Assembly: GCA_947499005.1 (NCBI GenBank)
Contig: CANMML010000007.1
Coordinates: forward strand, 62,001-126,000
DNA: 64,000 nt
Reading direction: 5' to 3'
Source of the DNA: an uncultured Aquimarina sp.
GTDB lineage: Bacteria > Bacteroidota > Bacteroidia > Flavobacteriales > Flavobacteriaceae
The notes beneath the pieces were generated by a model. That model did not search any database, was not told the origin of the DNA, and saw nothing but the letters and a program-made list of their open reading frames with translations. The position numbers and the translations under genes were made by a program. Below, in pieces: positions 36,835 through 45,197 of the stretch (its first letter is position 1; every line of letters begins with the position of its first letter).

Positions 36835-39222
36835 TCAAATCCTAAGCTTACAAAAAACCAATGAATTATTGATGTCTATGTTAACAATATCTATGTTTTT
36901 CTTAGACTTATCAATACGCATATCAATGACCTTACTACCTTTAATAGGGAATCCTTTTATAGGTTTAGCATTACTATCGAAAAGATAAGTCGTATCACTT
37001 TCTTGATTTGTTATTGAAACATAAATTTTATCTCTTAGATAAAATATTTTAGGATTCGTATAACTTCCGTATTCCAAGATTACTTTGTTATTCTTGATAT
37101 ATAATTCATTACCAGTAAAGCTAACCCAAGTTTTTGATGTAGCATCAATTTTGGTGAAATCGTCCGAAGGATGCTTCTTAAGTTTACCCGTTTTACCAGT
37201 AGTACTTACCTGTGTTAGCAAATGATCATTACTAAGGGTACTAAATGTGTTTTTATATTGATACCATTGGTTTTTAGAAAGAATAGGCTTGGTGAGATTA
37301 ATGCGTTCTTTTCCAGTACGTCCTAAGAAATGTATACCGCCTTTTTCTTCATTAATAACAATAAAGTCTTTGTTTCCAATTTTGATATGTTTTGGAGGAG
37401 CAATAATTTCTCCTTCTTTAACATTCTTGAAATTAAACCCTACTCGTTTTCCTTTTTTATTATAGATGTTGAATACATTATTTTGAGTGATTCCAAATCT
37501 ATACTTCTTGTTATTATCGTAGTCAAAAAATGATAGTGGTTGGGTTATTTCGTCTTTAAAATTTTTAGGGAAATTGCCTACATCTTTTCCATTTCGATCA
37601 AGGATATACCATTTAGAAGGGGTTACAAACGTCAATTGTAAACGGCCATTATTAAAAATATCCATTTCATGAACAGCACCCAAAATAGGTTCATTTAAAG
37701 CTTTAGTCCATAGTAATTTTCCTTCATTAGAATACAGCTGAAGTTTGTAGTTCTCTGTTTGTAAGACAGCGTTATTATGTTGTGTTAAATGATTTTTAAA
37801 TAAATAAGGCCCATTAACAATAGGTTCGAAAATAGGAGTCTCAAAAACGGTATATACTTTTTTGATCACTTTCGGTTTAATAACTTTTTTAGGAATCGCT
37901 ACTTGTAAATAGGTGTAATCACGTTGTTGATTAACGGAAAGCCCTGTAATAGGAAATGACGTTGTTTTTAAAGAATTTGAGAAGCCCAAATCAGCAAAAA
38001 AGCGCGAAGTCTTCTTGAAATTTTGATAAGCAGCATCTTGATTGATGTGTTTTATCAATTGTTGATACGTTAATTCCATTTCGGGTTGTATCGATGTATT
38101 TATAATTTGATATAAACTTTTTTCGCTTCCTAGCAGCATATAGTTTTTTAAAGCAAATCCATATTTCAAAGTATCAAGTTTGCTTTCAAAGGGTACTTTT
38201 AGATCGGTCGCTGTAATTGGTTTGCGAAGTTTCTTAATGCTAAGACTGTCAATGTCATTGGTTACCTCGAAAAGAGATTCTTTTTCAAAAGAATTTAATA
38301 AATGAAGTGCCAATACATTTGCAGTATCATTTTGTAATATCCCATAGGATTGAATTTGATCAATAAGAACGTTTTCTTCTTCTAAAACTTCTTTTTCAGA
38401 GCTTTGTACTTGTAGATTAAAAAAATTATTAATAACAGGTAATTCTTCTAAAAGTTGTTGTGGTCTTTGAATCTTAAAGGGAGAAGTTTTTAAACTATTG
38501 CTAAAATAGTATACAGCATTAGTGATAATATCTTGATCATTAATCACAACATCACCCGCTAACTGCCCTTTAGAAGCAAATTTTTGAGTGAATCCATCTA
38601 AAAAGGAAATAGGACTCGTCGTTTTTTCAAGATTCAAATAGAATGATGCAATCGCATTTTTGTCCCAGCTTTTAATTAGTTTCTGGTCTCCAAAATCAAT
38701 TTCTTTAATATACTGTTCTATACTAGCTTTTAGGAAACTTTTATTAGAACAAATGATCGTTATCTTTCCTAAATAAGACACCCAAAAAGGAATATTTTCT
38801 AGTTCCATTTGATAAATGGATGTTCCTTTAAATTTTTCTAATGCAGTACTTTTAGAATATGCATTGAAAACAGAATCTTTTGTTATGTATGTAGTTTCAT
38901 AAGAGCCTTTAGCGGTAGGGGAAAAGCAAAGACTAAATTTCTTGTTAGATTCTTTAAAACTATTAATTATTGAATTCTTACTAAAGAATTGAATTGCACT
39001 TTCTTGCTCATTTTCTTTTATTAAGGCTAAGTTTTTAAGATTAGCTTTTGCTTTTTCCAGATTATGACACTCCAAAATGAAAGCAGCATGATTTGGTAAG
39101 AAATCGGGTCTTTTTCTAGACGTTTGAATTTTATGCTCGCAAGCAGAAAACAACATTAAAGAAGCAAGAAGGGTAAGAAATGGAAGTATGCTTTTTTTAG
39201 AATACATTTCTAATGACATCAT
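36835..39222 (-). CDS. Large lipoprotein of unknown function with propeller-like C-terminus
   Basis: This 795-residue protein has a lipoprotein signal (LLASLMLFSACEHK). Residues 40-430 resemble DUF3352-like substrate-free repeats, but I am not sure. Residues 470-795 alternate short strands with turns (YSNEGKLLWTKAL, ILDRNGKDVGNFP, IYNKKGKRVGF), suggestive of a beta-propeller. The start codon overlaps the rnhB stop as ATGA, so it is translated with rnhB; a second Met six codons in would suit the signal peptide better. Function is unknown. Confidence 0.65.
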   Translation of the reverse strand: MMSLEMYSKKSILPFLTLLASLMLFSACEHKIQTSRKRPDFLPNHAAFILECHNLEKAKANLKNLALIKENEQESAIQFFSKNSIINSFKESNKKFSLCFSPTAKGSYETTYITKDSVFNAYSKSTALEKFKGTSIYQMELENIPFWVSYLGKITIICSNKSFLKASIEQYIKEIDFGDQKLIKSWDKNAIASFYLNLEKTTSPISFLDGFTQKFASKGQLAGDVVINDQDIITNAVYYFSNSLKTSPFKIQRPQQLLEELPVINNFFNLQVQSSEKEVLEEENVLIDQIQSYGILQNDTANVLALHLLNSFEKESLFEVTNDIDSLSIKKLRKPITATDLKVPFESKLDTLKYGFALKNYMLLGSEKSLYQIINTSIQPEMELTYQQLIKHINQDAAYQNFKKTSRFFADLGFSNSLKTTSFPITGLSVNQQRDYTYLQVAIPKKVIKPKVIKKVYTVFETPIFEPIVNGPYLFKNHLTQHNNAVLQTENYKLQLYSNEGKLLWTKALNEPILGAVHEMDIFNNGRLQLTFVTPSKWYILDRNGKDVGNFPKNFKDEITQPLSFFDYDNNKKYRFGITQNNVFNIYNKKGKRVGFNFKNVKEGEIIAPPKHIKIGNKDFIVINEEKGGIHFLGRTGKERINLTKPILSKNQWYQYKNTFSTLSNDHLLTQVSTTGKTGKLKKHPSDDFTKIDATSKTWVSFTGNELYIKNNKVILEYGSYTNPKIFYLRDKIYVSITNQESDTTYLFDSNAKPIKGFPIKGSKVIDMRIDKSKKNIDIVNIDINNSLVFCKLRI

Positions 39223-39833
39223 TCGCCAATAAATTTTAAGTCTAACGTATATTGATCGGGTACAAGTTTAAAACTTTTTCTATGGTATGGACTAATTCCA
39301 TGTGATAAAATAGCTTCTCTATGTACTTTTGTTGGATATCCCTTGTTTTTTGTCCATTGATACATAGGGTATTCTTCTGCAATTTTTTTCATATAATCAT
39401 CACGATAAGTCTTGGCTAGAATAGATGCAGCTGCAATATTCATGTATTTACCATCTCCTTTAACGATGCATTCATGAGGAATATTAGGAATAGGTTTAAA
39501 TTTATTTCCATCCACTAAAATAAATTCGGGTTGAGGATTTAAAGCTAATATAGATCTTCTCATCGCAGTTATAGAAGCGTGTAGGATATTAAGCTTTTCA
39601 ATTTCATCCATGAAAACATGTGTCACTTTATAGCTTATAGCTTCTTTTTCGATAAGTGTTCTTAAGAAATCTCGTTGCTTTTCAGACAGTTTTTTAGAGT
39701 CATTTAATAATTCGCAACTAAAATCATCTGGCAAAATAACAGCAGCAGCAGTTACTGGGCCAGCAAGACAGCCGCGTCCAGCTTCATCGGTTCCGCATTC
39801 AACTAAATGTATATTTTTTTTAAGTTCGAGCAT
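39219..39833 (-). CDS. rnhB: Ribonuclease HII
   Basis: This 204-residue enzyme cleaves the RNA strand of RNA-DNA hybrids and excises single ribonucleotides. The active site is evident: ECGTDEAGRGCLAGPV (residues 12-27, the DE pair), ILVDGNKF and AASILAKTYRDDYM. The length is typical. It is first in a two-gene operon with the large lipoprotein, a pairing common in flavobacteria by my recollection. It is divergent from the putative porin. Confidence 0.94.
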   Translation of the reverse strand: MLELKKNIHLVECGTDEAGRGCLAGPVTAAAVILPDDFSCELLNDSKKLSEKQRDFLRTLIEKEAISYKVTHVFMDEIEKLNILHASITAMRRSILALNPQPEFILVDGNKFKPIPNIPHECIVKGDGKYMNIAAASILAKTYRDDYMKKIAEEYPMYQWTKNKGYPTKVHREAILSHGISPYHRKSFKLVPDQYTLDLKFIGE

Positions 39834-39990
39834 AAAAAGTGCTACGTTTATCTAATAAATCAGTATTACTAAGTAATATTGTATTGAATTTCAAAAATAG
39901 GGTATTTCATACATCTTTTAAGACTGAAAAAACGTTCTAATGTTGTTTGAAAGTGATCTATATTTAAAAATAAGAAAAGATTCTGCTTAT

Positions 39991-42000
39991 ATGGTTAAGC
40001 TAGCTGAAGGTAAAAGCCTTTTAATTTGGACATTGTGTTTTTTGTGTGCCTCGACTTCAATTTTCAGTCAAGAAGAAATAAATGATAATAAAGGTACGTC
40101 TACAGAGTCAAAACGTAAATTTTCTGGAGAGAAAAAGAAAATAGAGCGTGCGCCTATAGAATGGTATAAGATTATTTCTCATGAGCGAGATACTACCTAT
40201 TTAGATACCACACTACATATAAAAAAGCATTACAAGTTTAATTATTTGCGCAAGGATAATTTTGAATTACAACACTTTGTAAACACAGGGCGCCCATACT
40301 TAGAATTAGCAAAACAAAATCATCACACAGAGCCATTACCTCATTTTGGAGCAAAGGTGCGCCATTTTGGGTATTTTGATAAAGAAGATATTACCTATCA
40401 TCATGTGCCAACTCCATTAACAGATCTTTATTACAGATCGGCATTCGAGCAAGGGCAAAATTTAGATGCTTTTTTTACAACCAATACTTCTCAAAATTTA
40501 AACTTCTCATTGGCATATAAAGGGGAGAGGTCTTTAGGGAAGTTTAGAAATCAGTTAAGTAGTACCAAGAGTTTTAGAGGAACGATAAGTTATCTGCATC
40601 CTAGTAAAAAATATGTAGCCAATCTGCATTATACAGATCAACGAATTCTTAATCAAGAAAATGGAGGGCTAGATGAAGTAAGTGAAGCTCAGTTTACAGG
40701 AGGAAATCAAGAGTTTAATGATAGAGGAACATTAGAAGTTAATTTTGAAAACGCAGAAAACTTACTAGATGGAAAACGCTTTTATATAGATCATCAATAT
40801 CGTTTACGGGTTAAAGATACCATTAGTTCCAACCAAATAGGGATTGGTCATATTTTCACAAGAGAAACAAAAGAATTTAGTTTTGATCAAAGCTTTGCAG
40901 TAGAGACCTTTTTCGGAGAAGCGCAAAATGTAGATCAGTTTACAGATAAAAGAGAATTAAAATCATTCTCGAATAGTATTTATTTCGATGCTAGTAATAA
41001 ATACTTAGGGCATTTAAAAGCTTTTGTAAAACATACAGATTTCAATTATGGTTATAATAGTATTTTTATTAGAAGCAATCAAACAGTCATACCTGCTAGA
41101 ATTACTGGAGAAATAGTCTCTTTGGGAGGGAGCTATAAAAATTATTATAAAGGAATTTTGCTAAAAGGAGATTTAGAGTCAAGTATCTCTGGGGATTTCA
41201 AAAATCAAAAATTTAAAGGAACAGCAGGTTATAAAATAAATGACACCTGGAATTTTGATTTTGGGTATCAACTAACTTCAGAAGCGCCTGCGTTTAATTA
41301 TCAATTACACCAAAGTAATTATAATGCTTACCTGTGGAATAATGATTTCGAAAATGAAGTTCGAAATGTTTTTTCTGTAAACCTAAGAGCAAAACGCTTT
41401 GTTAACTTGTCGTTAGATTACAATGTAATCAGTAATTATTTGTTTTTTGGAAGAAGATCAGTTACCGTAGAAACAACCAATACTACTGGCACAATAACCG
41501 ATACAGAAATTGTAGATGTAACAACTCCATTGCAATTGAACGATCCTATACAAGTATTAAAAATACGAGCAAAAAATACATTTAGATTTAGAAAACTTAC
41601 ACTAGATAATACAATACAAGTGCAAAATGTAGGAGGAAGTAACACTTCGGCTTATAATGTGCCTAGCTTTATTACCAGAAATAGCTTGTATTTTAGTAGT
41701 AATGTATTTAAAAGAGCGATGTTTTTACAAACAGGATTCACATTTAAGTATTACAGTAAATTCAATGCCGATGGTTACGATCCTTTACTTAGTGAATTTT
41801 ATGTGCAAAATGATAGTGAATTTGGAGGTACCCCGTTTTTAGATTTCTTTTTGAATGCAAAGGTTAGACAAACAAGAATTTTCTTCACATTAGAAAACAT
41901 TCAACATCTTATAGGTTCGAATACAGAATTGCTAACAGCTGGATATCCAACTAGAGATTTTGTTGTGCGCTTCGGTCTTGTTTGGAATTTCTTCTTGTAA
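39991..42000 (+). CDS. Putative porin (outer-membrane beta-barrel)
   Basis: This is a 669-residue protein from ATG 39991, chosen because the signal peptide (SLLIWTLCFLCASTSIFSQ) then begins near the N-terminus. The frame extends 17 codons upstream to an alternative ATG. After a charged region (residues 30-60), the protein is strand-rich throughout and ends VRFGLVWNFFL, an OMP terminus. It fits the 'putative porin' family frequently found next to rnhB in Flavobacteriia. Its transported solute is unknown. Confidence 0.8.
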   Translation: MVKLAEGKSLLIWTLCFLCASTSIFSQEEINDNKGTSTESKRKFSGEKKKIERAPIEWYKIISHERDTTYLDTTLHIKKHYKFNYLRKDNFELQHFVNTGRPYLELAKQNHHTEPLPHFGAKVRHFGYFDKEDITYHHVPTPLTDLYYRSAFEQGQNLDAFFTTNTSQNLNFSLAYKGERSLGKFRNQLSSTKSFRGTISYLHPSKKYVANLHYTDQRILNQENGGLDEVSEAQFTGGNQEFNDRGTLEVNFENAENLLDGKRFYIDHQYRLRVKDTISSNQIGIGHIFTRETKEFSFDQSFAVETFFGEAQNVDQFTDKRELKSFSNSIYFDASNKYLGHLKAFVKHTDFNYGYNSIFIRSNQTVIPARITGEIVSLGGSYKNYYKGILLKGDLESSISGDFKNQKFKGTAGYKINDTWNFDFGYQLTSEAPAFNYQLHQSNYNAYLWNNDFENEVRNVFSVNLRAKRFVNLSLDYNVISNYLFFGRRSVTVETTNTTGTITDTEIVDVTTPLQLNDPIQVLKIRAKNTFRFRKLTLDNTIQVQNVGGSNTSAYNVPSFITRNSLYFSSNVFKRAMFLQTGFTFKYYSKFNADGYDPLLSEFYVQNDSEFGGTPFLDFFLNAKVRQTRIFFTLENIQHLIGSNTELLTAGYPTRDFVVRFGLVWNFFL

Positions 42001-42137
42001 ACCCTTAGTTTTTTAAGTGAATGCATATTTTGAAAAGGAATTATGCTTAAAAATGAAATAATTATTCAATTCATCAGGTCTTTTGTTGTTCAATTGAATG
42101 TTTACCACGAACTTTGGCAGCACTTTTATAAAAATAT

Positions 42138-42737
42138 ATGGATATAGATTTTGATAAAAATTCGGATGGTCTAGTACCAGTAATTATTCAAGATGCTACT
42201 ACTGATAAAGTATTAATGCTTGGGTATATGAATCAAGAGGCTTATACTAAGACAATCGATACAAAAAAGGTCACTTTTTATAGCCGCTCAAAAAAGCGTT
42301 TATGGACTAAAGGGGAAGAGAGTGGTCATTTTTTAAACTTAGTTGATGTTAAAAATGACTGTGATAAAGATACGTTGTTAGTTAGAGCGAATCCTATAGG
42401 TCCAACTTGTCATACAGGTTCGGATACTTGCTGGAATGAGACGAATACAGCAAATTTTGGTTTCATTTCTACTTTAGAAGATGTTATTACAGATCGTATT
42501 GAAAATGCCGATACGGCCAAGAGTTATGTAGCTTCATTGTTAAAGAAAGGAATTAATAAAGTAGCACAGAAAGTAGGGGAGGAAGCAGTAGAGGTTGTTA
42601 TCGAAGCTAAAGACGATAATGATGACTTATTTTTAAGTGAAAGTGCAGATCTTTTATTCCACTATCTAATTTTATTACAAGCTAAAGGATATAAACTCAA
42701 TGATATTGTTGAAGTACTAAAAAAGAGACATAAATAA
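42138..42737 (+). CDS. hisI: Bifunctional phosphoribosyl-AMP cyclohydrolase / phosphoribosyl-ATP pyrophosphatase
   Basis: This 199-residue fusion performs steps 2 and 3 of histidine synthesis. Residues 1-105 are the HisI domain (VTFYSRSKKRLWTKGEESG, with zinc cysteines in CDKD and CHTGSDTCW). Residues 110-199 are HisE (KVGEEAVEVVIEAKD). The length is that of a normal HisIE. The rest of the histidine operon is not nearby, so this gene is detached from it here. It ends inside a terminator stem. Confidence 0.93.
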   Translation: MDIDFDKNSDGLVPVIIQDATTDKVLMLGYMNQEAYTKTIDTKKVTFYSRSKKRLWTKGEESGHFLNLVDVKNDCDKDTLLVRANPIGPTCHTGSDTCWNETNTANFGFISTLEDVITDRIENADTAKSYVASLLKKGINKVAQKVGEEAVEVVIEAKDDNDDLFLSESADLLFHYLILLQAKGYKLNDIVEVLKKRHK

Positions 42738-42752
42738 TGTCTCTTTTTTTTG
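42721..42752 (+). terminator. Terminator overlapping the hisI stop codon
   Basis: AAAGAGACAT pairs with ATGTCTCTTT; the loop contains the stop codon and a T run follows. Confidence 0.88.
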
Positions 42753-42945
42753 TTTTCATTTCTACTATCGGTAATCTTTAGTTTTTAAGTTAAAATCAAT
42801 TCTTAATTAGTTTAGGTTGTTTTAGAGGCTTAATTATGATGAAGTTGAATAAGATTCTATATGTTTTGAATATGTTTACCCATGTTTGATTTGGTTTAAA
42901 TGATAGATCGTTTATATGCTGTTATTTACTATTTAAAAAATATTG

Positions 42946-42953
42946 TATATTTG
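42946..42953 (+). promoter_or_regulatory. -7 element of the sulfate-assimilation cluster
   Basis: TATATTTG matches TAnnTTTG exactly. Transcription from about 42959 would begin right before the SAM-II-like pseudoknot. No strong TTG lies 17-23 bases upstream. Confidence 0.55.
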
Positions 42954-42961
42954 CAGTCAGA

Positions 42962-43014
42962 ATTTAAACCCTACTAACCCGATAGGAATTAAATAAGTTA
43001 ACGACAAAGGGAAT
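42962..43014 (+). promoter_or_regulatory. SAM-II-like pseudoknot candidate (riboswitch)
   Basis: A short stem CCTA (42970-42973) with TAGG (42983-42986) encloses a loop containing TAACCC. The CCC (42978-42980) can pair with the GGG at 43009-43011, which is also the likely ribosome-binding site four bases before the ATG. A single stem, an AACC-type loop and a ribosome-site pseudoknot across an AU-rich linker are the layout of SAM-II riboswitches. Those control methionine and sulfur genes and are known in Bacteroidota. Class assignment needs a covariance search. Confidence 0.45.
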
Positions 43015-43272
43015 ATGATAACAGAAAAAGTAGCAGGAGCGAATACCACATATGAGCAAGATGCCCAGACGGAAAAACCGATTCGAAGCATTGCAAAAGC
43101 GATTAGTTGGAGAGTGGTAGGGACCATTGATACTTTTGTAGTCTCTTATTTGGTTTTAGGTGAAGGAAGTTTAGGAGATGCGTCGATCATTACAGCGATA
43201 GATTTCGTAACAAAAATGATTTTATACTTTTTTCACGAAAGAGTATGGAATAAAATCAGATGGGGTAGGTAA
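43015..43272 (+). CDS. DUF2061 family small membrane protein
   Basis: This 85-residue protein has a polar N-terminus and a DUF2061 core starting IAKAISWRVVGTIDTFVVSYL, with two membrane helices and YFFHERVWNKIRWGR at the end. Members often sit at the head of sulfate-assimilation operons, as here, but their role is not established. It is the first gene after the pseudoknot. Confidence 0.85.
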   Translation: MITEKVAGANTTYEQDAQTEKPIRSIAKAISWRVVGTIDTFVVSYLVLGEGSLGDASIITAIDFVTKMILYFFHERVWNKIRWGR

Positions 43273-43346
43273 ATTAAAAGTTCAATATTAAAGATTGGAC
43301 TTGATTATAAAAATGTAAAGGCAGAACGGAGTGATGCCATTAACCT

Positions 43347-43380
43347 AGCTGGTAGCCGATAGCTGACAGCTGATAGCTAA
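43347..43380 (+). repeat. Heptad repeat upstream of cysH
   Basis: Four 7-base units (GGTAGCC, GATAGCT, GACAGCT, GATAGCT) in a row end five bases before the cysH start codon. Nearly the same array occurs before cysN (45157-45190) and before the siroheme synthase gene (49595-49626), in the same orientation. Confidence 0.85.
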
Positions 43381-43384
43381 AAAA

Positions 43385-44008
43385 ATGAGTTTTACAGCAG
43401 AACAAGTAGCAAAGTACAATGAAGAGCTTAAAGGGAAGTCCCCTTTAGAGATTGTGCAATGGGCAGTAAGTGTTGCCAAAAAGCCAGTAGTAACTACCAA
43501 TTTTAGACCTTACGAAGCGTCTATTTTAGAAGTATGTGTAGCTGCACAAGCAGATATGCCTGTAATTTGGTGTGATTCGGGGTATAATACACCTAACACA
43601 TATCGCCATGCCGAAGCTGTTATTGCTCAATTAGATTTGAATGTAAAATTATATGTGCCACAACAAACAGTAGCACATAGAGATGTGGTTCTAGGAGTTC
43701 CTGGGATAGATGATCCTAAGCATGCTGAGTTTACAAAGCAAGTGAAGTTAGAGCCTTTCGGTCGTGCTATGGCAGAACACAAACCAGATGTTTGGTTTAC
43801 AAACTTAAGAAAAGGACAAACGGCATTACGAGACTCTTTAGATATTCTGAGTTTAGGAAAAGATGGAGTGCTTAAAGTGAGTCCTTTTTATAGCTATTCT
43901 GATGAGGATTTAGATGTCTATTTAGAAGAAAAAGGATTACCAAATGAGCATAAGTATTTCGACCCAACCAAAGTGTTAGGGAATAGAGAGTGTGGATTAC
44001 ATACATAG
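43385..44008 (+). CDS. cysH: Phosphoadenylyl-sulfate reductase family protein
   Basis: This 207-residue protein reduces activated sulfate to sulfite using thioredoxin. The catalytic cysteine is in the C-terminal RECGLHT. LEPFGRAMAEHKPDVWFTNLR and VVTTNFRPYEASILEV fit the PAPS reductase fold. The paired cysteines that hold the 4Fe-4S cluster in APS reductases are absent, so PAPS is the predicted substrate. No APS kinase (cysC) is in the window. It is followed by cysD after a 151-base spacer. Confidence 0.88.
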   Translation: MSFTAEQVAKYNEELKGKSPLEIVQWAVSVAKKPVVTTNFRPYEASILEVCVAAQADMPVIWCDSGYNTPNTYRHAEAVIAQLDLNVKLYVPQQTVAHRDVVLGVPGIDDPKHAEFTKQVKLEPFGRAMAEHKPDVWFTNLRKGQTALRDSLDILSLGKDGVLKVSPFYSYSDEDLDVYLEEKGLPNEHKYFDPTKVLGNRECGLHT

Positions 44009-44110
44009 TAAAAGCAAACCTAAAATAGGTAGCTGAAATAAAATTGAATCAAAAACATCCAAGCCTTATCTTTGCAAACCGAAAATAAGGGGGAGAAGTA
44101 AGAATGTAAA

Positions 44111-44142
44111 TCTTGTCTGTCTAAGCGCAGTCGAAGACAAGA
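44111..44142 (+). repeat. Short interspersed palindrome between cysH and cysD
   Basis: TCTTGTC (44111-44117) pairs with GACAAGA (44136-44142), enclosing an internal segment with GCGCAGTCGAAG. It looks like the mobile palindromic repeats common between flavobacterial genes. It ends 17 bases before cysD. Confidence 0.5.
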
Positions 44143-44159
44143 GATTTAAAGAAAATACA

Positions 44160-45062
44160 ATGAGTGATATTTTAAACATAAATCCATTAGAAGCAGAAGC
44201 AATTCACATTTTTCGTGAAGTAGCTTCTCAATTCGAAAAACCTGTATTATTATTTTCAGGAGGTAAGGATTCGATTACGTTAGTACGTTTAGCACAAAAG
44301 GCTTTTTGGCCAGCTAAAATTCCTTTCCCTTTGTTACATGTAGATACGGGGCATAACTTTCCAGAAACAATTGAGTTTCGTGATCGATTAGCAGAAGAAT
44401 TAGGTGTCGAATTGATTGTACGTTATGTACAAGATGATATCGATAAAGGTCTTGTTAAAGAAGAATCAGGGAAATATGCAAGTCGTAATTCATTACAAAC
44501 GACAACACTTTTAAATGCATTAGAAGAATTTAAATTCGATGCAGCGATTGGTGGAGCACGTCGTGATGAGGAAAAAGCAAGAGCGAAAGAACGTATTTTT
44601 TCAGTTCGTGATGATTTTGGTCAATGGGATGAAAAAAACCAACGTCCAGAGTTATTCGATATGTTAAACGGAAAGATCGATTTAGGTCAAAATGTGCGTG
44701 TATTCCCAATTAGTAACTGGACAGAGTTAGATGTTTGGAGTTATATCGAGCAAGAAGAAATAGAAATTCCTTCAATTTACTTTGCGCATAAGCGTAAAAC
44801 ATTTGTACGTGATGGAATGATTTGGTCTGCTGAAGATGATGTGGTTTACAGAGAAGAAGACGAAGTTGTAGAAGAGCGCTTAGTGCGTTTCCGTACCGTA
44901 GGAGATATGTCTTGTACAGCCGCAGTACTTTCTGACGCTATTACTATTGATAAAGTGGTAGAAGAAATTAAAGAAAGTACCATTTCTGAAAGAGGAGCAC
45001 GTATCGATGATAAACGTTCCGAAGCAGCAATGGAAGTACGTAAGCAACAAGGATATTTTTAG
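44160..45062 (+). CDS. cysD: Sulfate adenylyltransferase subunit 2
   Basis: This 300-residue catalytic subunit makes APS from sulfate and ATP, driven by CysN GTP hydrolysis. The PP-loop LLFSGGKDSITLVRL (about residues 30-44) and LLHVDTGHNFPETIEFRD, plus the C-terminal RFRTVGDMSCTAAV, are family hallmarks. Length is full. The gene shows no frameshift. Confidence 0.94.
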   Translation: MSDILNINPLEAEAIHIFREVASQFEKPVLLFSGGKDSITLVRLAQKAFWPAKIPFPLLHVDTGHNFPETIEFRDRLAEELGVELIVRYVQDDIDKGLVKEESGKYASRNSLQTTTLLNALEEFKFDAAIGGARRDEEKARAKERIFSVRDDFGQWDEKNQRPELFDMLNGKIDLGQNVRVFPISNWTELDVWSYIEQEEIEIPSIYFAHKRKTFVRDGMIWSAEDDVVYREEDEVVEERLVRFRTVGDMSCTAAVLSDAITIDKVVEEIKESTISERGARIDDKRSEAAMEVRKQQGYF

Positions 45063-45096
45063 TCGATAGTTGTTAGTTCATAGTTGTTAGTATTTA
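45062..45096 (+). repeat. Heptad repeat after cysD
   Basis: Degenerate 7-base units (GATAGTT, GTTAGTT, CATAGTT, GTTAGTA) follow the cysD stop. A different unit from the GATAGCT arrays, but the same period. Confidence 0.65.
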
Positions 45097-45156
45097 GAAA
45101 ACAACTTTACTCTATATTAATTCAATAAAATTAGGTTGAGCATAGCGAAACCTTCA

Positions 45157-45190
45157 TAGCTGATAGCCGATAGCTGACAGCTGATAGCCA
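45157..45190 (+). repeat. Heptad repeat upstream of cysN
   Basis: Units GATAGCC, GATAGCT, GACAGCT and GATAGCC, preceded by AGCT, form the same 28-base core as the array before cysH. It ends seven bases before the cysN ATG. Confidence 0.85.
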
Positions 45191-45197
45191 AAATAGG

